In this document: positions 44,719 to 54,281 of the stretch, in pieces
How the letters are laid out: every line of letters starts with the position of its first letter
Numbering within the stretch: the first letter of the stretch is position 1
The notes under the pieces: model-generated
What the model was told of the DNA's origin: nothing
Databases searched by the model: none
What the model saw: the letters and a program-made list of their open reading frames with translations, nothing else
Made by a program: the position numbers and the translations under genes
DNA from: Flavobacteriales bacterium
GTDB taxonomy: Bacteria > Bacteroidota > Bacteroidia > Flavobacteriales_D > Sanyastnellaceae
NCBI GenBank assembly: GCA_015665315.1
Contig: JADFAK010000058.1
Location: 1-64,000, forward strand
Direction: 5' to 3'
Length of the DNA stretch: 64,000 bases

Positions 44719-45165
44719 CTAACGCTTAACGTCTAGTATTTTAATATCAAAATACAAGTCCTCATCGGCAAATGGATGGTTGCAATCAACCACTACCGTC
44801 TTTAAATCGTATTCAACAATAACCCCAAAAATGTCTTCGCCTTCGATCTGAAAAGACACCAATTCGCCTTCCATAAAATCCTCGTCATCTGCGCCTTCTT
44901 CCAAGGTCACAGCATCTTTCGGTAATTCGAAAATCGCGTCTTTATCTTCGGGTCCATAGGCATCGTCACATGCAATAAACAACTGGAAGCTGCTCCCTTT
45001 TTCTTGACCAACTAAAGATTTCTCAAACTTCTCGAGCACTTCTCCATCTCCCACCGTGATCGTCATCGGATCGTCATTCGGAATCTCTTCCCATACCTCT
45101 CCATCGAAACCCTCTACGCGCAAGGCATAGGTCAGTGTCACTTGATCGCCAATTTCAATTTTCAT
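44719..45165 (-). CDS. FKBP-type peptidyl-prolyl isomerase, SlyD-like
   Basis: This 148-residue cytoplasmic protein has the FKBP core (IEIGDQVTLTYALRVEGFDGEVWEE, GDGEVLEKFEKSLVGQEKGSSFQLFIACDDAYGPEDKDAIFELPKD) with the insert-in-flap region of SlyD proteins (EGELVSFQIEGEDIFGVIVEYDLKTVVVDCNHPFADEDLYFDIKIL). It should speed proline isomerisation and act as a chaperone. There is no His-rich metal-binding tail as in E. coli SlyD. It is very acidic. It is divergent from the DUF3667 gene (45 bp between starts). Confidence 0.9.
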   Translation of the reverse strand: MKIEIGDQVTLTYALRVEGFDGEVWEEIPNDDPMTITVGDGEVLEKFEKSLVGQEKGSSFQLFIACDDAYGPEDKDAIFELPKDAVTLEEGADDEDFMEGELVSFQIEGEDIFGVIVEYDLKTVVVDCNHPFADEDLYFDIKILDVKR

Positions 45166-45210
45166 ATTTGACTTTTTTGGTATAACATTCTATTCACCTA
45201 ATTTGTCCCC

Positions 45211-45969
45211 ATGGGAGATACTTGCTCTAATTGCAATCAACAACTGGGTGGAGACTTTTGTTCTTTCTGCGGACAAAGGAACAACACAAAGCGCATTTCA
45301 ACGAAACAAATTGCAACAGATATCTTCAACAACCTGTTCAATGTCGATTCTCCTATTTGGGCTACCCTTCGTATGACGATCGTAAACCCTGGTCTGCTCA
45401 GTAGAAACTATATCAGCGGCAAGCGCAAATGTTACTTTCACCCTGTTCGCTATTTCGTCATTGCTATGGCACTGTACTACCTATTTGTATGGCTGTTTGA
45501 CTACAATCCAGTGAATGTGTCGATATCAGGTGTGGAAGAGGGTGACGGCTTCCAACAAAATGCCCACGAATTGGGCCTACGGGTCTCCAATATTATCCGG
45601 AAAAACATCAACATCCTTATGTTTGTGTGGATAGTCATGATATCCGTTCTTGACCGACTGTTCTACAGAAAACATGACTTGAACATCGCTGAAAGAAGCA
45701 TACACTATTTCTACACCCTCGGAACCTACACCATCCTGTTTTCACCCTTCATAGCCTTCGATTCATTGGGTTTCTCGCCCGATTATATCCGCATTGCATG
45801 TTTGCTCATCTACCTGCCCTATTCCATTATGAGCTTTCACCAAAAGCGCAGTATTCTTCACTATTTAAAGGCGATTCTATTGGTAATTATTAGCTTCATG
45901 TTATACGTGGTGGCCATAAGCGCCCTAGTCGTTGCTGGTATTTTTATCTCCAACGGTTTCCATTTCTAG
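45211..45969 (+). CDS. DUF3667 membrane protein with zinc ribbon
   Basis: This 252-residue protein has an N-terminal zinc ribbon (C5, C8, C17, C20: CSNC...CSFC) followed by the DUF3667 signature (NLFNVDSPIWATLRMTIVNPGLLSRNYISGKRKCYFHPVRYFVIAMALYYLF) and about five membrane segments. The function of this Bacteroidota family is unknown. The stop codon overlaps an exact copy of the 16-bp motif GCGACAAGCGCAAATG, and a terminator shared with the convergent gene follows. Confidence 0.88.
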   Translation: MGDTCSNCNQQLGGDFCSFCGQRNNTKRISTKQIATDIFNNLFNVDSPIWATLRMTIVNPGLLSRNYISGKRKCYFHPVRYFVIAMALYYLFVWLFDYNPVNVSISGVEEGDGFQQNAHELGLRVSNIIRKNINILMFVWIVMISVLDRLFYRKHDLNIAERSIHYFYTLGTYTILFSPFIAFDSLGFSPDYIRIACLLIYLPYSIMSFHQKRSILHYLKAILLVIISFMLYVVAISALVVAGIFISNGFHF

Positions 45970-45984
45970 CGACAAGCGCAAATG
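45969..45984 (+). repeat. Exact 16-bp dispersed repeat, copy 2
   Basis: GCGACAAGCGCAAATG starting on the last base of the DUF3667 stop codon, otherwise noncoding, directly before the shared terminator. A one-mismatch copy lies inside the same gene at 45416-45431. Confidence 0.8.
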
Positions 45985-46010
45985 AAAAAAGGCGGACCAA
46001 AGCCCGCCTT
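45985..46010 (-). terminator. Rho-independent terminator between convergent genes
   Basis: Arms AAGGCGG (45989-45995) and CCGCCTT (46004-46010) flank an 8-base loop. Read on the minus strand the stem ends in a run of six T (A run at 45985-45990), so it terminates the GEVED-protein gene that ends at 46033. It may also slow plus-strand transcription. Confidence 0.85.
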
Positions 46011-46032
46011 CTCTCCATATATAAGTCAATTT

Positions 46033-48933
46033 CTATCGTGCAATAATGACTTTCTTCGTCTGTCGGAAGATGTCTGAAGTAACAACGACCAAATAAGTTC
46101 CCTGCACCAAGGTATGTGTGTCCATGCGCTCAGTGTGATCACCATTGGCGACAAACTGAGAAGAACGAATCAAGCGGCCAGTTGCGTCAATCAGTCTGAC
46201 ACGGTACATTCCGTCAAATCCTGAAACCTTGATTTGCAACTCGCTTGCATCACTGTTTTGTGTGACATTCAAGGCAAACATGTCGTCGATTCGCGCAATG
46301 TTGTCTGGAAGCGGCTCAACAACGTTCACCATGTAGTCCTCAGTCTCTCCCCACTCCTGATCGGCACATGGATCAAGTGAACCATCGTCATCGTAGGTAG
46401 TTCTCACACGCATTCTGTGCATTCCCAATGGCATGTCGAGTGGAAATGTTACACTCTCAGTTCCCGGTGATCCAGCAGTGGCACAAGACATGGCATCGAC
46501 AAATTTCTCATCGGCCGAAAAACCAAAGCTGTCGTCCAAATCAATCCACATGGTCACAAAGTGATCATCGTATCCAACGATGGAAGACAAGGTGTACGTA
46601 CCTCCCTGGGCTATGTCAGTCGACATGCTGGTATAATCTGCATACGACCCATCGCTGCAACCACTGTCATTGTCAATGGTGTTCAACGTTACATTTAAAA
46701 TAGCATCGTTGTAATCAGCACAATTCGACTCGCCGGCACAATATACGGGGGTCAAATTCTCTACCATCGCTGCGTATGGATCGTTTGTCGCATCTCCATC
46801 ATCGGTCAACGACGTGTAGAAGTAGAAATCATATTCTCCAACTTCTTCCATGTCAACGGTAGCCGTGAATGTGTAAGTAATCGACTCTTGGGAATTAACT
46901 GTTCCGGTCACTGTTTCTTGAATGGGTGCTCCACCGTTGAACTCCATCGTAATCGGAAAGTTCGATGCTGGATTGGATCCAAAGTTCATGATCTCAACCG
47001 TTACAGTCTCGGCAGCTGTGCTTTGAGATTGTGTGATTGGGGCTACAAGATTCACTACACCTACGTCTTGTAAGAAATAATGGATCACCGTTTTTGTAAC
47101 GTCGTCATTTGGCTCCCAGCCATCACCGTCAATGGATGTATATGCTAGGATCTCGTACGGACCAAAAGCCGACATATCTGCAGTGGTAGAAAACGTGTAA
47201 TCTGCTTCTTCTCCTACCTCCAATGTTCCAGGGTAGGTTTCAGTAACTACAGCTCCTCCATCAATTTGGTAGCTCACGTCAAAATTGGATTGGTCTTCTA
47301 AGCCGAAATTGCGAACGGTAATTGTAATCTCCTCTGTAGCAGTTAAATCACCACTATTTGGCTCAACAATCGCCAATGCTCCTAAGTCGATAGCGGCCGG
47401 GGTCTGCAACTGCCATGCGGCGATCTTGGTTCCCCAAGATCCTCCGGTATTACGAGTATACTCTCCTGAAAACCAGAAAGTAAATCCATCAACTGGATCT
47501 ACAGTCATTTGCGCGTAGTCGCCCCATCTATTTCCATTCTGAGTTCCAACACCGTCTTCGATAACACATTCGGCCAAAGTCATATCGCCTAGTGGATCAG
47601 AAGCATACCGTCCTGTGAATCTCAATGAAGGATAAATAGTCGTACTCGATACGGAATAAGCGATCGAAATATTTCCGGCGGCATCGATTCCAATAGATCC
47701 CATCCATCGACTCGCGTCATCCGAACCGGGTGCATAGGTGCCTGTCTGATAAACATTCCATCCCGAACCTTCATCTCGTAGCTCGTACCATCTTACACCA
47801 GCTCTACCATTGGCATCTACTTGAACCGAGTGGCATACTACCAAACTCTGGTGTGAACCAAAATCGCGGAACTTCGCTGGAAACATCAAACCGTCTCCAA
47901 TCGCATCAAGTGAATTTTCTGATCCCGGTTGATCAATATTGTTGAATCCAAATCCCGGAAAAACCGCATCAAAATCTTCAACATCTAGAGTAATAAGCTC
48001 CTCAAGTGTGCTGTTTCCCGGCGTGTCCCAGTCCACATCAAACTCCCAAATTCTCAAGTGATCACCTGTTTGTGATCCCCAGCCATCGTCGTTGCAATTG
48101 ATAATCATTGCCGGTCTGTTCGGATCCTCTGTTCCTTCCAAATCAACTGGCAAGGCAGTTCTAAATCCTGATGATCCTTGATTCGGTGTTTGCAACAAAA
48201 CAGCTTGTGCTGACGCGTCACCTGCCAACATTTTCTCCCGCTCGAATACGGCCGAGTTGGTACCTCCCATGTTCGAACTTACATAGTATCCATCCGACCA
48301 AACACTGTACTTTGGGTAGTCAGGGAAACTTGGGAATTGATACGAATACCAGTACCAAGCTCCTGTTGGATCTGGCGTTTGGCTTATTCCTACACGAATA
48401 GTATTGTCAAACTGAAATTGCGAAATGAACCATCTGTCGGCCGCTTCATCGTAAAGAACGATTGGGTCTCCAGCGTTATTGGCATTCGGAAAAATCTGTG
48501 ATAACACAGTCGGACCCCAAAGCGAATTTCCCTCTAGGTCGTAAATCTCCATCGCTACGTTTACCATTTGAACATAGTGATTGGGTCCTACAGCACCACT
48601 CACATCTGGTGGAGTATACCCGCCTGCCTCATTGTCCTGAATACCGTTGAAGTTTTGGATAATGTCAGCCGCCGCGCGATATGGAGCTGCTGTTTGAACA
48701 GCACGATCGGCTTCGAACTCTTTTTGCTCGTGCGTCATGGCACGTCGCTGACGAATCGGATTGATCTCCTTGTTTGCATCTCCCACACCAGTTCCAGCTA
48801 CTGCTTCGATGTCGATCAAAGATTCGGTTATTACAAATTCACTGCAGGGTACAGTGAACACTTTTGTTTCGCCGTCTTGGGCAAAAGTACTGCCGGCCGC
48901 AAAAAGCAGTCCGATCAATAATTTATATCTCAT
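46033..48933 (-). CDS. GEVED-domain surface protein, T9SS type A cargo
   Basis: This 966-residue secreted protein has a signal peptide ending TFAQ. A ~430-residue N-terminal part (~90-520) repeats propeller-like strands (PPDVSGAVGPNHYVQMVNVAMEIYDLEGN, DPIVLYDEAADRWFISQFQF). Two Ig-like/CARDB-type modules follow (~530-730; DLGALAIVEPNSGDLTATEEITITVRNFG). A GEVED domain (~735-870; YCAGESNC, MWIDLDDSFGFSADE, GETEDYMVNV) comes next, then a T9SS type A domain (TGRLIRSSQFVANGDH, QGTYLVVVTSD). GEVED modules are common in secreted Bacteroidota proteins. No catalytic site is visible in the N-terminal part. Confidence 0.88.
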   Translation of the reverse strand: MRYKLLIGLLFAAGSTFAQDGETKVFTVPCSEFVITESLIDIEAVAGTGVGDANKEINPIRQRRAMTHEQKEFEADRAVQTAAPYRAAADIIQNFNGIQDNEAGGYTPPDVSGAVGPNHYVQMVNVAMEIYDLEGNSLWGPTVLSQIFPNANNAGDPIVLYDEAADRWFISQFQFDNTIRVGISQTPDPTGAWYWYSYQFPSFPDYPKYSVWSDGYYVSSNMGGTNSAVFEREKMLAGDASAQAVLLQTPNQGSSGFRTALPVDLEGTEDPNRPAMIINCNDDGWGSQTGDHLRIWEFDVDWDTPGNSTLEELITLDVEDFDAVFPGFGFNNIDQPGSENSLDAIGDGLMFPAKFRDFGSHQSLVVCHSVQVDANGRAGVRWYELRDEGSGWNVYQTGTYAPGSDDASRWMGSIGIDAAGNISIAYSVSSTTIYPSLRFTGRYASDPLGDMTLAECVIEDGVGTQNGNRWGDYAQMTVDPVDGFTFWFSGEYTRNTGGSWGTKIAAWQLQTPAAIDLGALAIVEPNSGDLTATEEITITVRNFGLEDQSNFDVSYQIDGGAVVTETYPGTLEVGEEADYTFSTTADMSAFGPYEILAYTSIDGDGWEPNDDVTKTVIHYFLQDVGVVNLVAPITQSQSTAAETVTVEIMNFGSNPASNFPITMEFNGGAPIQETVTGTVNSQESITYTFTATVDMEEVGEYDFYFYTSLTDDGDATNDPYAAMVENLTPVYCAGESNCADYNDAILNVTLNTIDNDSGCSDGSYADYTSMSTDIAQGGTYTLSSIVGYDDHFVTMWIDLDDSFGFSADEKFVDAMSCATAGSPGTESVTFPLDMPLGMHRMRVRTTYDDDGSLDPCADQEWGETEDYMVNVVEPLPDNIARIDDMFALNVTQNSDASELQIKVSGFDGMYRVRLIDATGRLIRSSQFVANGDHTERMDTHTLVQGTYLVVVTSDIFRQTKKVIIAR

Positions 48934-48963
48934 GATTACAGGTTTTCGGTTTTGCGTTATTCA

Positions 48964-48971
48964 CAAATCTA
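48964..48971 (-). promoter_or_regulatory. -7 box TAGATTTG upstream of the GEVED protein
   Basis: A perfect TAnnTTTG box on the minus strand lies about 30 bp before the ATG at 48933. At the -33 distance there is CTG, not TTG. Confidence 0.45.
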
Positions 48972-49082
48972 TCCCAACTACACGAACTCTCAGCCTTACT
49001 CTAGACTATGATTTGAACACTTTATCGTGTGAATTGTATCCCTATTCACTCCTAGCATCCAATGTATACTCGTTTTATCGCC

Positions 49083-49112
49083 TTGTTTCCCGCCATATTT
49101 TCGGCATATTTG
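49083..49112 (+). promoter_or_regulatory. Promoter candidate of the M1 peptidase gene
   Basis: A TTG (49083-49085) and CATATTTG (49105-49112, one mismatch to TAnnTTTG) are separated by 19 bp. This predicts a transcript starting roughly 15 bp before the ATG at 49134 and supports that start over the longer frame. Confidence 0.45.
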
Positions 49113-49133
49113 TCTGCAAATAAGTCCACTAGA

Positions 49134-51581
49134 ATGAAAAATATCAGCCTGCTCCTTGCCTTTATTACTATTTCGCTCTGCTCTTTCGCTCAACCTGAGT
49201 ATTTTGGTTGCCACTACTTCAAAAATCTAAATCCTAAGCCGAAAGCACTAACGGATGCAGAAAAAGCATTGCTCGATGCCAGTATCTTCCGCAGCGACAC
49301 ATTCGACATTATCCATTACGACATTACAATTGATGTGACCGATGAAAGCGCTGGTGCAATTACCGCAGCAACGACAATTACCTACATGCCCAAATTCGAT
49401 AATCTGGGCTCTATAATTCTAGATCTTTTTGAATTGCAGGTCGACTCCGTTGTGGATGAAAACGGACTGATGACTTACAACTATGACGACGAGTTTCTGC
49501 AAGTGTATTTTGCCGATTCGCCTCCAGCCGATGAAGAAGTTGAAATGACCGTTTATTACCATGGCGAACCGCATGCCGATCCATATTGGGGTGGTTTTTA
49601 TTTCACACTCAACTATATCTACAACCTTGGAATCGGACTTACCACCGTTCCGCCCAACCATGGAAAAGTATGGTACCCTTGCTTCGACACTTTCATTGAA
49701 CGAGCAACCTACGCCTACCACGTTAAAAGTGCTGATGGAAAGATTGCTATGTGCCAAGGAGATTTGGTCGGAGAAGAGATTTTGGGCGGCGACACCATCA
49801 TTCGCCATTTCGATTTCCCCTACACAATCCCCACCTACCTATCGGCCATCGCGGTTTCCGATTACGAATCATATGAATACACGCACACAGGAGCCAATGG
49901 TGATATCCCGGTTCAGTTGGTAGCGCGACAAGCGCAAATGGCTGGAATGCAAAATGTATTTCAAGAGTTAGGCTATGCCATTGACGCACTTGAGTATTGG
50001 TACGGTCCCTACGCTTGGCCTCGTATTGGTTACATCCTCACAACACAAGGAGCACTTGAAATTCCCACGAACATTGCCTACCCTTCATTCATGACAGGTG
50101 AGGGGCTCGCTAGCAATGGCGGATTGTTTTCACACGAGTTGGGTCACCATTGGTGGGGCGATGTTGTTACCCTCAAAACACACAACGACATGTGGATCAA
50201 GGAAGGTCCGGCCGAATACAGTGGTCACCTTTTCATTGAGTGGAAAGACGGACAAGAAGCATTTGAAGATGAGGTGTTGGACAACCAATTGTTCGTGTTA
50301 AATCAAGCCCACGTCGACGATAATGGATTTTGGGCCCTTTCGCCCATGCCCGATGAAGAAATATATGGCCGTCACACCTATTACAAAGGCGCATCGGTGA
50401 TTCACAACCTTCGCGGTTACTTGGGAGACGATCTGTTTCGTGAGACCATGCACACCGTCCAGGACGAATATGCCTACCAGTCATTCAGTGCCGAAGAACT
50501 TCGCGATATCCTCACCGACATTTCAGGCTACGATTTGACCTCCTTTTTTGATGATCAAATTTTCAAACCTGGCTTTTCAGTATTCGTAGAAGACTCAACA
50601 TTCACCAATGAAGTTGATGGGGAGTTTATTACCACCGTTCATATCAGACAGCTCCTTCGCGAGTGCCCAAGCTATTACGAAAACGTGCCTTTGGATGTCA
50701 CACTGGTCGATGCCGACTGGAATGAGCACCATACGGTGGTCATGGCTAGTGGTGAAACAACCACCGTCGAGGTTTCTAGCGACTTTGATCCATTGATGGT
50801 ATTCCTCAATGGAAAAAACCGATTGAACCAAGCGCGCATGGACAACAGCCGAATTTTATATCCTAGTCAGGATTTCTTCTGGAATCTAGAACATGTTGAA
50901 TTCCGCCTGGATCAAAACAGCATGGCCGACTCGGCGCTGATACGCATTGAGCACATTTGGGCCGGCCCAGATGGGTCAAATCTCGGACCGGGGATTTACG
51001 AAATAGCCCAACGTCATTATTGGACAGTCGATGGAATCTTCCCCGACGAGTATGACATGGAAGCACGTATCAATTACAAAGGAGTCGATCCTTTAGATTT
51101 AGACTTTGACCTAGTGAGTGAGACTGAGGTCGACTTAGTGATGGTATATCGTGAAAATGGAACGCACCCGTGGACTGTTTATCCTGATCAAACCTTGGTC
51201 GAAGGAAACCCAACGACAGGAACTGGTAGCTTGAAAATAGATGTTCTAATACCGGGAGAATACGCTCTTGCAAACGGAAATATTGATGTCGCAGTCGCTG
51301 AAAGAGAGAAAAACTCAGAGGGCATTTTGGGTGTTTTTCCAAATCCGGCCATGACCTTCCTTCAGCTACAAGCCACCTTCAATAATTACAGCGGAAAAAT
51401 AGGCATTGAACTCTACGATACCTTCGGGCGACTTGCGATGGAAACAAGTGGTACCGCTGTTCAAGGAGAATTCTCTGAAAAAATCGACATTGCCGATCTT
51501 GCACGTGGACTGTACGTGGTGAAACTGAAAGATAAAAACGGAGATGTAATCGATACTACGACCTTCACTGCGGTCATGTAA
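49134..51581 (+). CDS. M1-family metallopeptidase, T9SS type A cargo
   Basis: Started at the ATG at 49134 (MKNISLLLAFITISLCSFAQ), the protein has 815 residues. An N-terminal beta-saddle precedes the zinc site HELGHHWWG (from residue 334), with the third ligand 18 residues on, in WIKEGPAEY. The substrate-binding GAMEN motif of M1 aminopeptidases is changed to GALEI, losing the Met and the Asn. The last ~80 residues form a T9SS type A domain (FPNPAMTFLQLQ, ARGLYVVKLKDKNGD). It is likely a cell-surface peptidase with altered N-terminal recognition. An exact 16-bp GCGACAAGCGCAAATG copy lies at 49925-49940. Confidence 0.9.
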   Translation: MKNISLLLAFITISLCSFAQPEYFGCHYFKNLNPKPKALTDAEKALLDASIFRSDTFDIIHYDITIDVTDESAGAITAATTITYMPKFDNLGSIILDLFELQVDSVVDENGLMTYNYDDEFLQVYFADSPPADEEVEMTVYYHGEPHADPYWGGFYFTLNYIYNLGIGLTTVPPNHGKVWYPCFDTFIERATYAYHVKSADGKIAMCQGDLVGEEILGGDTIIRHFDFPYTIPTYLSAIAVSDYESYEYTHTGANGDIPVQLVARQAQMAGMQNVFQELGYAIDALEYWYGPYAWPRIGYILTTQGALEIPTNIAYPSFMTGEGLASNGGLFSHELGHHWWGDVVTLKTHNDMWIKEGPAEYSGHLFIEWKDGQEAFEDEVLDNQLFVLNQAHVDDNGFWALSPMPDEEIYGRHTYYKGASVIHNLRGYLGDDLFRETMHTVQDEYAYQSFSAEELRDILTDISGYDLTSFFDDQIFKPGFSVFVEDSTFTNEVDGEFITTVHIRQLLRECPSYYENVPLDVTLVDADWNEHHTVVMASGETTTVEVSSDFDPLMVFLNGKNRLNQARMDNSRILYPSQDFFWNLEHVEFRLDQNSMADSALIRIEHIWAGPDGSNLGPGIYEIAQRHYWTVDGIFPDEYDMEARINYKGVDPLDLDFDLVSETEVDLVMVYRENGTHPWTVYPDQTLVEGNPTTGTGSLKIDVLIPGEYALANGNIDVAVAEREKNSEGILGVFPNPAMTFLQLQATFNNYSGKIGIELYDTFGRLAMETSGTAVQGEFSEKIDIADLARGLYVVKLKDKNGDVIDTTTFTAVM
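49925..49940 (+). repeat. Exact 16-bp dispersed repeat, copy 3
   Basis: GCGACAAGCGCAAATG inside the M1 peptidase gene, read in another frame as RQAQM. Confidence 0.8.
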
Positions 51582-51586
51582 TGAAA

Positions 51587-52612
51587 TCACTCTTCGTCTG
51601 CCCCTAGCGGGTGCGCCGAACGCGCAATGGCCTCAACGGCGCGCATGTGATCTCGCTTGTCTTCGTGGGGAGCAAATACATAACCCTCAACGGTAACAAC
51701 ATTGTAATTGCTAGCGTCTAGGAATGAGTAACTAATGAATGGTCCGCCTAAGAACGCACCTTGAATTTTCCATAGGCCTTTTACTCTTGCGGTGAACCGA
51801 CCACCAACATCGATCGTATCCAAAATAGGCTCATAGTAATGTTCGGTTACCATGTCTGTGGTTGGATTGGACCCATGAATATACTCACCCAATATGCGAT
51901 CTCGATTTTCAATGATCGAGTAAATGCTAAAAGCTGTGTCGGAGATATAGGGGTAGCTATAGACAACTATTGCCTTTTCCAATTCAGGATTACGTTCATC
52001 CCAATTCTTCTTGAACCACGAAAATGTGGAGTCTCCCACGATCTCTGTGAAAGATGGTGGTAAGTCCATTGCTATGCCAAATTTGGCCTCAAGAATCGAA
52101 GCTCCAAGTGGATTGACTTTCCCTTTGTTGATGTTTGAAGCACGAGCCACTTCGGCATCGTGGAATTTTTCTACGATCAGGGCCGATTTCGTTTGAAACT
52201 CGGTAAGGAAATCACTGGTGCTCTTTGCGCGTACTTCAATCGTGCGCTGACCTTTCGAAAATTGTTCGTTTATCTCGCGCGTGCTGGCCACTTGGTTATC
52301 GATGTGATCCTCGATGAGCACTTTAAGCACATTGCGATGCTCCCTAAAAAACTGACCGTAAGTTGAAAAATCTTGGTGCTTGAGATCAAAGCAGGGTTCA
52401 TGTTGTGGCAATAAGTCATATGAGGCGTAAAAAGCATCTCGAATAGCTTGGCCGGCAAGGCTGTTCCATTGTTGATCGGTCATAACCACAATGACTTCAC
52501 CTATTCGACCCGATGCCCCTGGGAGCATGTCATAAGTCGATTTAGGCTTGGAGTCACATGAGGTGATACAAATAGAAGAAAAGACGATGATGTAGAGTAG
52601 GAAGTTTCTCAT
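51587..52612 (-). CDS. DUF4837 lipoprotein
   Basis: This 341-residue protein has lipobox ITSC (Cys19). The N-terminal core carries the family signature (MLPGASGRIGEVIVVMTDQQWNSLAGQAIRDAF) and ends with FISYSFLDASNYNVVTVEGYVFAPHEDKRDHMRAVEAIARSA. Function unknown. Its ATG overlaps the TGA of the transglycosylase gene (ATGA), so the two are translated together and probably act in the same periplasmic process (inference). Confidence 0.9.
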   Translation of the reverse strand: MRNFLLYIIVFSSICITSCDSKPKSTYDMLPGASGRIGEVIVVMTDQQWNSLAGQAIRDAFYASYDLLPQHEPCFDLKHQDFSTYGQFFREHRNVLKVLIEDHIDNQVASTREINEQFSKGQRTIEVRAKSTSDFLTEFQTKSALIVEKFHDAEVARASNINKGKVNPLGASILEAKFGIAMDLPPSFTEIVGDSTFSWFKKNWDERNPELEKAIVVYSYPYISDTAFSIYSIIENRDRILGEYIHGSNPTTDMVTEHYYEPILDTIDVGGRFTARVKGLWKIQGAFLGGPFISYSFLDASNYNVVTVEGYVFAPHEDKRDHMRAVEAIARSAHPLGADEE

Positions 52613-54069
52613 CCAACTTTCTGAATTTTAATTTTTTGTCCGAGTTTCAATCGGTTAACGTTGATGCCTCTGTTTAATTGCTCGATTTGAGACACCGACA
52701 CCCCTTCGTACATCTTGGCAATATCCCACAAAGTATCACCCGATTGGACAATATGGTATTGGAACTGTCCATCGGCCAATGTTGTTGCGGGTTGCGATGC
52801 TTCTTTCACCTCTTTTTTGGGAGCCTTTTTCGATGAATAGACCAGCAATTTCTGTCCTGGATGAATGGTGTTGGACCTGAGATTATTCCATTCTTTGAGC
52901 GATGAAACACTCACATGGTGGTCTTGCGCAATCTTGCCCAATACTTCTCCTCGTCGAACAATGTGAATCTCTTCTTCACCTGGAGACTCATATTTTTGCT
53001 CGGTGGTTGGGTGAAAAGCGAAGAGGCTATCTTCATTGCTTAAGTATTTTCCAATGTATTCAATTGGCAGACAAAGTACGTTGTTCCGATTGTCGCCTGG
53101 AATTACATTGCGTTTGTACTTCGGATTTAAGTATTCAAGGTCCTGCATACCCACACCGGTGAAGGCACACACCTGATCGAAACGAAGCTCTCTATTCACG
53201 ATAATGGTGTCGCATTCATAAAAACTATAGGCCGGAGCTACGGGAAATATATTGTGGTCTTCGGTATGGTTCATGACGTAGTTGACTGCGATAAATGCCG
53301 GGACATATCCCCTAGTCTCACGAGGTAAAAAAGGTCGAATCGCCCAGTAATCTTTCACACCTCCTGCGCGACGAATGGCTTTGTTGACATTGCCTGGCCC
53401 TGAATTGTAGGCCGCCAAAGCCAAGCTCCAGTCACCGTATATACCGTGAAGTTTTTGAAGGTACTTGCACGCAGCGTCCGTACTTAGGTAGGGATCCATT
53501 CGCTCATCGATGAAAGAATTGCTGTTTAAGCCATACATTTTACCTGTGGCGTGCATGAATTGCCAAAGTCCCACGGCCCCTGCTCTGCTCCGAGCTTTAG
53601 GGTTCAAAGCCGATTCAATAATTGGTAAGTATTTGAGCGCCTGAGGCATGTCATACTCGTCTAGTTTAGCCTCGAATATCGGAAAATACAACTCAGCCAT
53701 TCCGAGCGCTCGTCCTGTAAGTTGTCGGCGCCTTTCGGCATATAGAGCGATAAATTTCTCGACATCTGTATTCCAGATCAAATCAAATTCCGATTCAGCA
53801 TCGAGGATTGCTAGTCGGCGTTCAAGTTCTTCGGAGCTAACATGCGGAATAGAGTCTTCAGCGAAGCCATAAACATTGAGAAAAGCCGTATCGGCCGTGA
53901 AACAGAAATGATTGGCGTATGTAGCGACGAGCAAGCTGTCAAAAGCTGCAATTTCCGGATCGTCATGGAAAACGACGATCGTGTCTTTTTGATAAACGAC
54001 GGTATCCTTCTGACCGAAACCAGTCTGAACACCCAATAAAAACAGTATACAAATGAATATCCCTCTCAT
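52609..54069 (-). CDS. MltD-like lytic transglycosylase with two LysM domains
   Basis: This 486-residue protein has a signal peptide ending GFGQ. The transglycosylase SLT domain (~140-280) carries the catalytic Glu in LPIIESALNPKARSRAGAVGLWQFM and the downstream NSGPGNVNKAIRRAGG. Two LysM modules (~362-405 IVRRGEVLGKIAQDHHVS; ~432-480 IVQSGDTLWDIAKMYEG) bind peptidoglycan. It cleaves the glycan strand to give anhydro-muropeptides, probably at the cell wall or outer membrane. Coupled to the DUF4837 gene by ATGA overlap. Confidence 0.95.
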   Translation of the reverse strand: MRGIFICILFLLGVQTGFGQKDTVVYQKDTIVVFHDDPEIAAFDSLLVATYANHFCFTADTAFLNVYGFAEDSIPHVSSEELERRLAILDAESEFDLIWNTDVEKFIALYAERRRQLTGRALGMAELYFPIFEAKLDEYDMPQALKYLPIIESALNPKARSRAGAVGLWQFMHATGKMYGLNSNSFIDERMDPYLSTDAACKYLQKLHGIYGDWSLALAAYNSGPGNVNKAIRRAGGVKDYWAIRPFLPRETRGYVPAFIAVNYVMNHTEDHNIFPVAPAYSFYECDTIIVNRELRFDQVCAFTGVGMQDLEYLNPKYKRNVIPGDNRNNVLCLPIEYIGKYLSNEDSLFAFHPTTEQKYESPGEEEIHIVRRGEVLGKIAQDHHVSVSSLKEWNNLRSNTIHPGQKLLVYSSKKAPKKEVKEASQPATTLADGQFQYHIVQSGDTLWDIAKMYEGVSVSQIEQLNRGINVNRLKLGQKIKIQKVG

Positions 54070-54281
54070 CCTTCATCAATTACATCGTCATGGAAAACCC
54101 ACGAGAGCGAATTTAATTAAACTACGTAAAAATGGGGGAATTGTTATGAATAGACCAGTGTGAAATTGTTTTAGCCTTCGGCAAATGATGACCAACAATC
54201 TCACAGATACGGGCTCAGGGGCAGGTTGAAAGGCATGAAGTTATGCATTTGCCCTTGTGGCTAAAAAAAGAAAACGGGGAA
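54070..54281. other. Intergenic region with inverted GCAAATG motifs
   Basis: Between tatA and the transglycosylase gene, an exact GCCTTCGGCAAATG (54174-54187, plus) faces GCCACAAGGGCAAATG on the minus strand (54246-54261). GGCAAATG and CATTTGCC are perfect inverted arms 58 bp apart. A T-rich stretch just after tatA (minus strand) has no stem. Confidence 0.5.
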
